Assembly (NCBI RefSeq): GCF_016862975.1
Contig: NZ_BONZ01000117.1
Coordinates: 1-35,339 of the forward strand
Origin: Rugosimonospora africana
GTDB lineage: Bacteria; Actinomycetota; Actinomycetes; Mycobacteriales; Micromonosporaceae
DNA: 35,339 nt
Direction of reading: 5' to 3'
A program made the translations under genes and the position numbers. This document shows, piece after piece, positions 15,193-23,631 of this stretch; the stretch's first letter is position 1, and every line of letters starts with the position of its first letter. Under the pieces are notes generated by a model. It worked only from the letters and a program-made list of their open reading frames with translations, made no database searches and had not been told where the DNA came from.

Positions 15193-15207
15193 GTCCGATT
15201 ATCGGAC
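15193..15207. promoter_or_regulatory. Palindromic operator candidate between hmgA and the divergent gene
   Basis: GTCCGATTATCGGAC is a perfect inverted repeat (seven-base arms around one central base). It sits 24 bases upstream of the hmgA start and just upstream of the -35 of the divergent gene. A dimeric repressor or activator bound here could control both. The IclR (28259) and Lrp/AsnC (21698) regulators in this window are candidates, by proximity only. Confidence 0.55.
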
Positions 15208-15211
15208 ACAG

Positions 15212-15240
15212 TTGCCCGGTACTCGTAGACTCCGTTACCT
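15212..15240 (+). promoter_or_regulatory. Promoter for the gene at 15249 (leaderless)
   Basis: The -35 TTGCCC (15212-15217) and -10 TTACCT (15235-15240) are separated by exactly 17 bases. The GTG start lies eight bases after the -10, so transcription should begin at or next to the start codon. Confidence 0.6.
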
Positions 15241-15248
15241 TTCTAGCC

Positions 15249-16121
15249 GTGTCAACACAGGTGCCGGAGTTGCTGGTCCGGCTCGTCGACGACGCCGCCG
15301 TCTTCCCACCGGGCAACGCGCCGCTGCCGGTGGCGGTCGCCGCGCACCGGGATCACCGGGACGCCTGGTACGCCCGCCTGGTCGGCCCGCTGGTGATTCC
15401 GGCCTCGATGGTCGGAGACCTGATCGGCGGCGCGGGCGCCGGGCTGGCGGACCGGCTGACCAGCGCACTGCTGCCAGGGACCGAGATCGGGCTGATCGGC
15501 GACGGCGGCATCGATTCGCTGCCCGACGCAGTGCGCGCGCTCGACGGCGGCCGGGTCGTGCTGCGACAGGTGGAGGTCGCCGTCGCGCGGCGGGGCGAGG
15601 ACCCGCAGCCCGGCCTGACCCGGCTGGCGGGGCTGGCAACCGGCTGGCCCGGCGTCACCTGCTTCGCCGAGATCCCGCTGAGCTGGGGCCTGATGGCCGC
15701 GCTGGACACCGTTGCCGCGGCGCGGGCCGGCGGCGCGGACGTCTGGCCGAAGTTCCGCACCGGCGGGCTGGCCGCCGAGCTGTTCCCCACGCCGGCCGAC
15801 CTGGCGGCGGTGATCTGCGCCTGCCGGGACCGGGGCCTGCGGTTCAAGCTGACCGCCGGGCTGCACCACGCGGTACGGAACACCGATCCTGGGACGGGCT
15901 TCGTCCACCACGGGTTCCTCAACGTCCTGGTCGCCGCGGCGGTGGCCGCCGAGGGCGGGGACACCGCGGCGGTCGCCGCCGTGCTGAGCGGCACGGATCC
16001 GGCGCCGCTGGTCGAGCGGGCCGCCGGGATCCTTTTCCGGCCGCGTCCGCTGTGGACCGGGTTCGGCAGCTGCAGCATTCCGGAACCGCTGGCCGACCTG
16101 CGGGGGTACGGGCTGCTCTGA
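15249..16121 (+). CDS. Unknown protein divergent from hmgA (possible TIM-barrel enzyme)
   Basis: I do not recognise a named family. The 290-residue soluble protein has no signal peptide or membrane segment. Alternating hydrophobic strands and amphipathic helices run through its length. Conserved-looking acidic, Lys and His segments sit at strand ends: CFAEIPLSWG, DVWPKFRTGG, LRFKLTAGLHHAVR and GFVHHGFLNVLVAA. This layout suggests a beta/alpha barrel with a catalytic or phosphate-binding C-terminal face, but that is inference. The GTG at 15249 is chosen because a 17-spaced promoter ends eight bases before it. Sharing a control region with hmgA makes a role in homogentisate or tyrosine catabolism plausible, for example replacing the missing maleylacetoacetate isomerase or hydrolase; nothing in the sequence proves this. 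Confidence 0.8.
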   Translation: MSTQVPELLVRLVDDAAVFPPGNAPLPVAVAAHRDHRDAWYARLVGPLVIPASMVGDLIGGAGAGLADRLTSALLPGTEIGLIGDGGIDSLPDAVRALDGGRVVLRQVEVAVARRGEDPQPGLTRLAGLATGWPGVTCFAEIPLSWGLMAALDTVAAARAGGADVWPKFRTGGLAAELFPTPADLAAVICACRDRGLRFKLTAGLHHAVRNTDPGTGFVHHGFLNVLVAAAVAAEGGDTAAVAAVLSGTDPAPLVERAAGILFRPRPLWTGFGSCSIPEPLADLRGYGLL

Positions 16122-16193
16122 CGGCGCCCGATGCGGCCGGTCCGAACCGGGCACCGAGGTACGTCGGGTAACCTGCCCGGCGGAGGTGCAGGT

Positions 16194-17399
16194 ATGGAGG
16201 CAGGCCGCCAACCGGTGGTCAGGTACCGGGTGATCGGCCTGGTCACGGCTCTGCTGGTGGTGGCCGGCGGGATCGCCGGGTACCGGGTACTCGCGCCGGG
16301 CGCGATCCTCGACCATGCCAGGACTGCGTACCCCAGCACCGCCCCGGCCGCCCGGCCGGTGGTGTACGGCACGCTGCTGGCCGCCCCGATCGTGGTGGAC
16401 GGCAGGCTCCGCGTGTACGCCGGCAAGCAGCAGGTCTTCGCCGACAACCCGGTCGACATCAAGTCCACGATGTCGCCCTTCTGGTCCTACCGCCGCTGGC
16501 CGGCTCAGCTGCTCGGGGTGGTGGCGGTCGGTACCACCGTGGTGTCGCAGTGGTCCGACGGCCAGGTCGTCGGGATCGACGCGGCCACGGGCACCGTCGC
16601 CTGGCAGGCGAAGACGCCGGTACCCGACGGGTTGAAGTTCACCGGCCGGCGCACCGGCGCGTCCACCGTCTGGGAGCCGTCCCGCCTCTACACGGCCGGC
16701 CAGACCGTGGTGGCGGTCGGCAGCCGGTACGCGCAGGGGTATGACGCGGCATCCGGCCGGAAGCTCTGGCAGCAACCGCTGGCCGCCTGCGCGAGCGCCT
16801 TCACCGGCCCGGACGTCTTCGTGTCGGTCGCCACCTGCGGCGCGCAGGCGGTACACGCCGTCGATGCCCGCACCGGTGCCGAGCTGACCTGGCCACAGGC
16901 GGCGTTGACGCCGGTCGGTTGCGCACTCGGCCACTCGGGATGCCTCGGCGTCCGGGACTCCGCCGGCGCGTGGGCGATCGGGGCCGGCGGCACGCTGACC
17001 CCCGCACCCGCGCTGGCCGCAAAGGACGTGTGGGCCACCGGGAAGGTCGCGATAGTGCCGAAGCCCGGTGGCGAGGTGACCGGCGTGGGGCTGGCCGACA
17101 ACAAGCAGCTGTGGGCGGTGTCCGGGCGGGTGCTCGCCGTCGAGCCGGGGGCGGTGCACCTGGTCGTGGACGACCGGTCGCTGCGGTTCCCGGAGATCGT
17201 CACGCTCGACCCGGCGACCGGCGAGGAACTGTCCGGCTACCCGCTGGACGTGAAGGGCTCCGAGCCGTTTGACATCGGGCCGGCGTACGCGGTGGACCAC
17301 TACCTGTTCATCGAGCGGAGCAGGCCGGGCGCCACCGCGGACCAGCCGGACAGCGCGTACTTCTACCCGTCCCCGAATGTCGTGGTCGCCGGCAGCTGA
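16194..17399 (+). CDS. Membrane-anchored PQQ-like beta-propeller protein
   Basis: The 401-residue protein begins with an N-terminal membrane helix (about 15-33, VIGLVTALLVVAGGIAGYRVL). The rest is extracytoplasmic. Propeller-type repeats are visible as strand pairs with VxAVG, GIDAATGTVAWQAKTP, GYDAASGRKLWQQPL, AVDARTGAEL and TLDPATGEELSGYPL, the D-x-x-TG-x-x-W pattern of PQQ/WD-like outer-membrane repeats. Cysteines in LAACAS, VATCGA, VGCALG and SGCLG may form disulfides. No cofactor-binding or catalytic residues are recognisable, so a scaffolding or sensing role is as likely as an enzymatic one. The ATG has CGGAGGTG five bases upstream. A related protein is encoded at 22269. Confidence 0.8.
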   Translation: MEAGRQPVVRYRVIGLVTALLVVAGGIAGYRVLAPGAILDHARTAYPSTAPAARPVVYGTLLAAPIVVDGRLRVYAGKQQVFADNPVDIKSTMSPFWSYRRWPAQLLGVVAVGTTVVSQWSDGQVVGIDAATGTVAWQAKTPVPDGLKFTGRRTGASTVWEPSRLYTAGQTVVAVGSRYAQGYDAASGRKLWQQPLAACASAFTGPDVFVSVATCGAQAVHAVDARTGAELTWPQAALTPVGCALGHSGCLGVRDSAGAWAIGAGGTLTPAPALAAKDVWATGKVAIVPKPGGEVTGVGLADNKQLWAVSGRVLAVEPGAVHLVVDDRSLRFPEIVTLDPATGEELSGYPLDVKGSEPFDIGPAYAVDHYLFIERSRPGATADQPDSAYFYPSPNVVVAGS

Positions 17400-17412
17400 C
17401 CGCCGGCGACCA
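17383..17412. terminator. Bidirectional hairpin between the propeller gene and the aminotransferase gene
   Basis: A perfect 11-bp stem (17383-17393 with 17402-17412) with an eight-base loop spans the stop codon of the plus-strand gene and ends just before the stop of the convergent aminotransferase gene. Confidence 0.55.
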
Positions 17413-17414
17413 GC

Positions 17415-18470
17415 TCAGAGTGCGAACGCCGCCTCGGCCGCGGCCAGGAAGGCGTCGTTCTCTTCGGGGGTACCGAGGGTGACCCGCACCCCATCGCCCT
17501 GGAACGGTCGCACCACCACGCCGCGCTCCTCACAGGCGGCTCCGAAGGCGGCCGACCGGTCGCCGAGCGGGAGCCAGAAGAAGTTGGCCTGGGTCTCCGG
17601 TACCTCGGACACCAGCTTGCGGACCGCGGGCAGAACCCGTTCGCGTTCGGCGCGTACCAGCGCGGTACGCCGCTCGACCTCGTCCGCCGCGGCCAGCGCG
17701 GCGAGCGCCGCGGCCTGGGCCAGCGCGGAGGTCGAGAACGGGGTGAGCACCTTCCGGACCGCCTCGGCCACGGCCGGCTGCGCGACCAGGAAACCGACCC
17801 GGGCCCCGGCCAGGCCCCATGCCTTGGACAGGGTACGCAGCACCACCACGTTGGGCCGGTCGGCGTAGGTCTGGATGCCGTCCGGCACCTCGGGGTCGGT
17901 GATGAACTCCCGGTACGCCTCGTCGATCACCACCAGGGTGGTCTCCGGTACCGCGTCCAGGAAGGCGTCGAGCTCCGCCCTGCGCAGCGCGGTACCGGTC
18001 GGGTTGTTCGGGTTGCAGACCAGGATCATGCGGGTGCGCGGGGTCACCGCGGCGGCCATGGCCGGCAGGTCGTGCCCGTGGTCGGGCAGGTTGGGCACCC
18101 GTACGCTGGTCGCCCCGCTGACCGCCGCGATGATCGGGTACGCCTCGAACGACCGCCACGAGTAGAGGATCTCGTCGTCCGGACCCAGGCAGGTGGCCTT
18201 CGCCAGGTGCTCGGCGAGGGCCACCGAACCGCAGCCGGTGACGACCCGGTCGGCATCCACCCGGTACCGGTCGGCCAGCGCGTCGCGCAGCCGCACGGTG
18301 CCCATGTCCGGGTACCGGTGGCTGTTCGCGGCCGCCTCGGTGATCGCCTCCACCACGCCGGGCAGGGGCCCGTACGGCACCTCGTTACTGGCCAGCTTGA
18401 TGGCGCCGGGCAGCGACCGGCCCGGGACGTACGCGGGTAGCGCGGCAAGGTCCTGGCGAACGAGGCTCAT
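17415..18470 (-). CDS. HisC/Pat-type aromatic or histidinol-phosphate aminotransferase
   Basis: This is a PLP-dependent class I/II transaminase of 351 residues. The key elements are NPNNPTG (153-159), D183 in VIDEAY contacting the pyridine nitrogen, and the Schiff-base lysine K216 in TLSKAWGLAGARVGF. Sequence places it in the HisC subfamily, whose actinobacterial members include both true histidinol-phosphate aminotransferases and Pat, which acts on phenylalanine and tyrosine. No his genes are nearby, whereas hppD is two genes upstream on the same strand, so the tyrosine to 4-hydroxyphenylpyruvate step is the likelier role. The ATG overlaps the stop of the RDD gene by four bases, which indicates coupling, and GGGAGA lies before it. 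Confidence 0.88.
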   Translation of the reverse strand: MSLVRQDLAALPAYVPGRSLPGAIKLASNEVPYGPLPGVVEAITEAAANSHRYPDMGTVRLRDALADRYRVDADRVVTGCGSVALAEHLAKATCLGPDDEILYSWRSFEAYPIIAAVSGATSVRVPNLPDHGHDLPAMAAAVTPRTRMILVCNPNNPTGTALRRAELDAFLDAVPETTLVVIDEAYREFITDPEVPDGIQTYADRPNVVVLRTLSKAWGLAGARVGFLVAQPAVAEAVRKVLTPFSTSALAQAAALAALAAADEVERRTALVRAERERVLPAVRKLVSEVPETQANFFWLPLGDRSAAFGAACEERGVVVRPFQGDGVRVTLGTPEENDAFLAAAEAAFAL

Positions 18471-19672
18471 GACTGTTCTCCCGGCTTCTTCTGTGCCTTG
18501 AGGGGGGTTATCTCGTGCCCGCGCCGCCCGACGCGGACCACCACGGTCTGGGCGGAGCGGTCGTGCAGGGCCAGTTGCAGCGGGCCGCCCATGGCCGGCG
18601 AGATCGAGTCCACCAGCTGGAGGATGAGGCCCAGGCCACAGGTCCACAGCAGCAGCGGCACGCCGAGGGGGCTCCACCGGCGCAGGGCGCGGGCGAAGCC
18701 GAGCGAGGCGTCGCTTTCCAGGGGCATCACCCTGATGCCGACCACCCGTTTGCCGAAGCTCTGCCCGGTGCGCCCGACCGCCGGTACCTCGTAGACCAGC
18801 CAGATCACCATCCAGATCACCGGAATGAGGTAGGTCAGCGCGGTGGCCCGACCGGACACGGCCGGCAGGTTGCTGTAGTCGGCGCTGTGCTCGACCGCAC
18901 GGAACAGCGGCAGGTAGTCCGAGATGAGCAGGTAGACCAGCCAGCCGGTGGCCACCGCGCTGAGCCCCAGCACGACGCCGAAGTCGATCAGGCGGGCGAG
19001 GAAGCGCAGGCCCAGGTGGGCGATCGGAAGCCCGTGCGGCCGAGGCTCGGCCGGCGCGTACCCGTAGGCCACCCGGTACCCGGGTGGGATCGGCGCGCCG
19101 GCCGGCCACGGGATGCTCCCGGGCGGTACGCCGGGCGGAAGGTTCGGTGGCGCACCGGGGGGCCAGCCACCGGCCGGCGATCCCGGCGGCACCGGCACGC
19201 CCGGCGGCGGCACCGCGGTGCCCGGCGGCAGCGGCATCCCGGCCGTGGGCGGGGGCCCGACCGGCGGCGGTACCTGCGGCCAGCCGGGAGGGCTCTGCGG
19301 CCAGCCGGGGGCCGTCGGAGAGGCCCCGATCTGCGGCCCCGGCGCCTGGCCGGCCTCCGGCGTCCCGGCGCCTGCCGGCGGCTCGCCGCCCGGTGCCTGC
19401 CCGCCCGGTGCCTGGCCGCCGGGTGCCTGGCCGCCGGGTGCCTGGCCGCCCGGCAGCCAGGGTCCCGGCGTGCCGGAGGTCGGTGCCGGCGCCTCGCCGG
19501 TGGTCGGGGCCGGCGGCAGGGTCACCGGGCCGGCCGGAGCCACCTTGGGCGGCGTGCTGGGCGGCGTGGCGTCGATCGGCAGCGACTCACCGATCCAGCC
19601 TTCGCCGTCCCAGTACCGCTGGGTGCTCGGCTCGGCCGGGTCCTTGTACCAGCCCGGAGCGATGTCGTTCAC
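18467..19672 (-). CDS. RDD-family membrane protein with DUF2510 and Pro/Gly-rich region
   Basis: The 401-residue protein has three parts. An N-terminal DUF2510 segment PGWYKDPAEPSTQRYWDGEGW (6-26) comes first. A long Pro/Gly/Ala-rich cytoplasmic region to about residue 210 includes a GGQAP repeat. An RDD domain with about three or four membrane helices begins at RFLARLIDFGVVLGL, with the family Arg-Asp-Asp pattern seen as R-x-x-D. The segment GRTGQSFGKRVVGIRV is typical of RDD proteins. The function of the family is poorly known (transport or membrane stress). It sits between hppD and the aminotransferase on the same strand, 10 bases from the hppD stop. The GTG has no ribosome site, and AACACT six bases upstream may be a -10. 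Confidence 0.85.
   Translation of the reverse strand: MNDIAPGWYKDPAEPSTQRYWDGEGWIGESLPIDATPPSTPPKVAPAGPVTLPPAPTTGEAPAPTSGTPGPWLPGGQAPGGQAPGGQAPGGQAPGGEPPAGAGTPEAGQAPGPQIGASPTAPGWPQSPPGWPQVPPPVGPPPTAGMPLPPGTAVPPPGVPVPPGSPAGGWPPGAPPNLPPGVPPGSIPWPAGAPIPPGYRVAYGYAPAEPRPHGLPIAHLGLRFLARLIDFGVVLGLSAVATGWLVYLLISDYLPLFRAVEHSADYSNLPAVSGRATALTYLIPVIWMVIWLVYEVPAVGRTGQSFGKRVVGIRVMPLESDASLGFARALRRWSPLGVPLLLWTCGLGLILQLVDSISPAMGGPLQLALHDRSAQTVVVRVGRRGHEITPLKAQKKPGEQS
19385..19459. repeat. 15-bp coding tandem repeat in the RDD gene
   Basis: Five consecutive 15-base units (starting at 19385, 19400, 19415, 19430 and 19445) with consensus GCCGCCGGGTGCCTG encode the pentapeptide GGQAP on the minus strand. The last unit is degenerate. 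Copy number could vary between strains without frameshift. Confidence 0.8.
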
Positions 19673-19678
19673 CCGGTA

Positions 19679-19682
19679 AGTG

Positions 19683-19684
<2 letters not shown>
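19679..19684 (-). promoter_or_regulatory. -10-like AACACT before the RDD gene
   Basis: On the minus strand AACACT ends six bases before the GTG at 19672 and overlaps the hppD stop codon. It could give the RDD and aminotransferase genes a leaderless transcript in addition to read-through from hppD. Confidence 0.3.
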
Positions 19685-21096
<1,412 letters not shown>

Positions 21097-21609
21097 ATGG
21101 CATCGAAGAGTTCGACCAGCCAGAACGTCATCCGGCCGACTGCCGCCAACGGCCTGAAGGATGTGGACGTGTCCGCGGTGGGCACCGACCTGCAGGACAC
21201 CCTCGTCGAGCTGACCGATCTGCACCTGCGGGCCAAGCAGGCTCACTGGAACGTGGTCGGGCGCCACTTCCGGCAGGTCCACCTGCACCTCGACGAGTTG
21301 ACCGAGGAGACGCGCAACGCCGCGGACCTGGTCGCGGAGCGGGCGGTCAGCATCGGGTACCCGGTGGACGGCCGGCCGTCGACGGTGGCGAAGTCGACGC
21401 CGCTGCCCGAGTTCCCGGCCGGTCAGGTGATCGACGACGAGGTGGTTTCGTTGATCACCGAGGCGCTGGCCGACGTGTGCGGCACGGTACGCAAGCGGGT
21501 CGAGCACACGGAGGAGTTGGATCCGGCCACCCAGGACCTGCTGATCAATGTGCTGCAGACGCTGGAGAAGCAGCACTGGATGTTCGCCGCGCAGAAGGTC
21601 GAGAGCTGA
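21097..21609 (+). CDS. dps: Dps-family ferritin-like DNA-protecting protein
   Basis: Dps assembles into a 12-mer that oxidises and stores iron and may coat DNA. The 170-residue protein has the family core KQAHWNVVGRHFRQVHLHLDEL. The intersubunit ferroxidase residues are all present with E. coli spacing (H50, H62, D66, D77, E81 against H51, H63, D67, D78, E82). The short N-terminus carries a few lysines (MASKSSTSQN) but not a strongly basic tail. ATG 21097 has GGAAGGGAGA upstream. It is divergent from hppD and followed by an Lrp/AsnC gene after a hairpin. Its presence beside two iron-dependent dioxygenase genes may reflect shared iron or oxidative-stress control, which is inference. Confidence 0.92.
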   Translation: MASKSSTSQNVIRPTAANGLKDVDVSAVGTDLQDTLVELTDLHLRAKQAHWNVVGRHFRQVHLHLDELTEETRNAADLVAERAVSIGYPVDGRPSTVAKSTPLPEFPAGQVIDDEVVSLITEALADVCGTVRKRVEHTEELDPATQDLLINVLQTLEKQHWMFAAQKVES

Positions 21610-21621
21610 CCCGAGCCGGCG

Positions 21622-21645
21622 CCGCGCCGGTCTTGTCCGGCGCGG
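21622..21645 (+). terminator. Hairpin after dps
   Basis: The nine-base arms CCGCGCCGG and CCGGCGCGG (21622-21630 with 21637-21645) enclose TCTTGT and are followed by TT. It starts 12 bases after the dps stop and probably separates dps from the regulator gene. Confidence 0.5.
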
Positions 21646-21697
21646 TTCGGCAGATGGCGGCGCCGGTCCGCTCGGGCGCGGTACGGGTGGTATTGCG

Positions 21698-22186
21698 GTG
21701 AGCACGCGTCCCGTCCCGCCGATCGACCGGCTGGACGCGCAGTTGATCGCGTTGCTTGCCGAGGAGCCCCGGATCGGCGTGCTGGAGTGTGCCCGCCGCC
21801 TGCGGGTGGCCCGCGGCACGGTACAGGCCAGGCTCGACAAGCTGACCGAACGCGGAGTGATCCGGGGATTCGGTCCGGACGTGGCACCGGAGGCGCTCGG
21901 CTACGCGGTGACCGCGTTCGTCACGCTGGAGATCGCGCAGAGCCGGGGGCACGATCCGGTGTCGGCCCACCTGGGGACGATCCCGGAAGTGCTGGAGGTG
22001 CACACCATCACCGGCTCGGGTGACCTGCTGTGCCGGATCGTGGCGCGGTCCAACTCCGACCTGCAGCGGGTGATCGATCAGGCAGTCTCGTACCACGGGA
22101 TCGTCCGGGCTTCGACGATCATCGCGCTGTCCGAGCAGATCCCGTACCGGACCCTGCCGTTGGTTCACGCGGCTGCCGACGGCTGA
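21698..22186 (+). CDS. Lrp/AsnC-family transcriptional regulator
   Basis: The 162-residue protein has the usual two parts. The N-terminal winged helix-turn-helix is IDRLDAQLIALLAEEPRIGVLECARRLRVARGTVQARLDKLTERGVIRGF in full, with recognition helix around 34-50. The C-terminal RAM (ACT-like) ligand-binding domain includes AFVTLEIAQ, VLEVHTITGSGDLLCRIVA and VIDQAVSYHGIVRASTIIAL. Such regulators form octamers that sense amino acids. The gene lies 0.8 kb from hppD, with the aminotransferase and hmgA beyond, so control of tyrosine catabolism is plausible, as shown for Lrp-type regulators of hpd and hmg genes elsewhere. The GTG at 21698 is used because the HTH then begins ten residues in; no good ribosome site is seen. 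Confidence 0.9.
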   Translation: MSTRPVPPIDRLDAQLIALLAEEPRIGVLECARRLRVARGTVQARLDKLTERGVIRGFGPDVAPEALGYAVTAFVTLEIAQSRGHDPVSAHLGTIPEVLEVHTITGSGDLLCRIVARSNSDLQRVIDQAVSYHGIVRASTIIALSEQIPYRTLPLVHAAADG

Positions 22187-22256
22187 AGCCGCAAAAGCAG
22201 TCGAACACGGTCGACACCCCCAGGTCGGACATCGGCCCGCGAGTACTCGACACGGC

Positions 22257-22262
22257 TACGGT
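22257..22262 (+). promoter_or_regulatory. -10-like TACGGT before the second beta-propeller gene
   Basis: TACGGT ends six bases before the ATG at 22269. A perfect ten-base palindrome CGAGTACTCG lies just upstream at 22240-22249 and might be an operator. Confidence 0.4.
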
Positions 22263-22268
22263 GTGCGG

Positions 22269-23594
22269 ATGGCGAAGGGCCGGTTCGTCAGACGTTTCGT
22301 GGGATTCCTCGCTGTGCTCGGGGTCATCGGCCTCGTCATCGTCTACTCGTTGCTCACCGGCTGGCAGTTGCTGCCGAGCGTCGGCAACTGGTTCACCAAG
22401 CTCGGCGCCCAGTTCAGTTCGCTGAGTACCCCCGAGCCCACCTGGCAGACGAGCGTCGGCGACCAGCCGGTCGCGGCCGCCGCCACCGACTTCGCCGTGG
22501 TGGTGACCTCGCGGGGTGGAGTCGAGGCGCACCGGCTGTCCAGCGGCGACAAGCTCTGGTACCGGGACGCGGCCTGGGTGGCCGTCGGGGGCACCGGCAA
22601 CGACGTGGTGGTCGTCGGCCGTACCGGCAGGAAACACGGGTACGACGCGGTCGACCCGGATACCGGCGCCGTCCGCTGGTCGGACGGCTCGGCGATCGGC
22701 GTGTGGGCGTACACGAACCTGATCGTCGACCTCACCTGCCCGGAGGCGACGACCTGCAAGCTCACCGGGCGCTCGCCGGAGAGCGGGTCGAAGCGGTGGA
22801 CCACCACGCTGACCGGCAACGCGCGGCCGCTGGGTGGGGCGAACCACCGGCTGGCCGTGGCGCGCCCGTTCGACGACGACGCCGGTACCCGCCCGCCGCA
22901 GGCGGCCCCGCCGCTGCTCGGCCTGCCGATCGACGGGCAGGTGGAAGTGGTGGCCACGTCCAGCGGCCGTCGGCTGCACACCTATCAGCCGACGAAGACG
23001 ACCCGGGTCGTGGTGGCCGGAGACCGGGTCGTGGTCAACAGCGCGGTGCCGCGCAACGGCAGCTGCCGGTTCAGCGTGGACGGCCGCGATCCGGACGGCG
23101 ACCGGCGGGCCTGGCACCTGGACGGGTACGACCTGAAGACCTCCTCCGGGCTGGCCTGCGAGCAGCGCACCGACCCCATGGGCGAGGGCGGCCTGCTGGA
23201 CGCGGTCGCCCCGGACGGCCGCCACGTGCTGCTCGACGCGTCCACCGGATCGCGGGCGTATCAGCTGGCCAACGACGAGACGGTGGTGACCACGGACGGG
23301 CGGACGCTGCTGGTCCGCTCGGCGGGCGGCGGGAAGATCCGGGCGGTACGGGTGAGCGGCGGGTCGACGCTGTGGACCCGGGACGAGGGGAAGTCGGTGG
23401 GGGTCGCGCTCGGCCCCGGTGTGGTGTTGTTCACCGATCCGGGGGCGAACCGGCTCGTCGTCGTGGCGACGCAGGGCGGCACGCTGATCGATGTGGAGAG
23501 CGGGGCGACACTCCTCGGGTACGCCGACAACGGGCTGGTGGTCCACATCGGGCTGCGGGTCGGGTACCTCACGTACCACGGCAGCGCCGGCTGA
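22269..23594 (+). CDS. Second membrane-anchored PQQ-like beta-propeller protein
   Basis: The product (441 aa from the ATG at 22269; the GTG at 22263 is an alternative) has a basic start [10 protein letters not shown] and one membrane helix (about 9-28, [20 protein letters not shown]). A large extracytoplasmic domain follows. Propeller-like repeats are visible: [63 protein letters not shown] and [16 protein letters not shown]. Cysteines occur in pairs ([16 protein letters not shown] with LACEQ), suggesting disulfides. No catalytic residues can be named. It shares architecture with the protein at 16194 but not close sequence. It follows the Lrp gene by 82 bases and probably has its own leaderless promoter. 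Confidence 0.82.
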   Translation: MAKGRFVRRFVGFLAVLGVIGLVIVYSLLTGWQLLPSVGNWFTKLGAQFSSLSTPEPTWQTSVGDQPVAAAATDFAVVVTSRGGVEAHRLSSGDKLWYRDAAWVAVGGTGNDVVVVGRTGRKHGYDAVDPDTGAVRWSDGSAIGVWAYTNLIVDLTCPEATTCKLTGRSPESGSKRWTTTLTGNARPLGGANHRLAVARPFDDDAGTRPPQAAPPLLGLPIDGQVEVVATSSGRRLHTYQPTKTTRVVVAGDRVVVNSAVPRNGSCRFSVDGRDPDGDRRAWHLDGYDLKTSSGLACEQRTDPMGEGGLLDAVAPDGRHVLLDASTGSRAYQLANDETVVTTDGRTLLVRSAGGGKIRAVRVSGGSTLWTRDEGKSVGVALGPGVVLFTDPGANRLVVVATQGGTLIDVESGATLLGYADNGLVVHIGLRVGYLTYHGSAG

Positions 23595-23618
23595 TCGATC
23601 ACGCCGGGTCGCCGCGAG

Positions 23619-23624
23619 TAGGGT
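23619..23624 (+). promoter_or_regulatory. -10-like TAGGGT before the class I fumarase gene (leaderless)
   Basis: TAGGGT ends seven bases before the GTG at 23632, with no ribosome site between. No good -35 is visible in the short gap after the preceding gene. Confidence 0.45.
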
Positions 23625-23631
23625 GGCAGTC

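Noticed and set aside
14144-16171. A 675-codon open frame on the plus strand running through hmgA and the gene at 15249
   Set aside because: It crosses a promoter region and runs antisense to hmgA and out of frame with the supported gene at 15249; its composition is typical of a shadow.
19385-19459. Short regular repeats considered as a CRISPR array
   Set aside because: Units are 15 bases, contiguous without spacers, and in frame within the RDD gene. No CRISPR array or cas gene is seen anywhere in the window.
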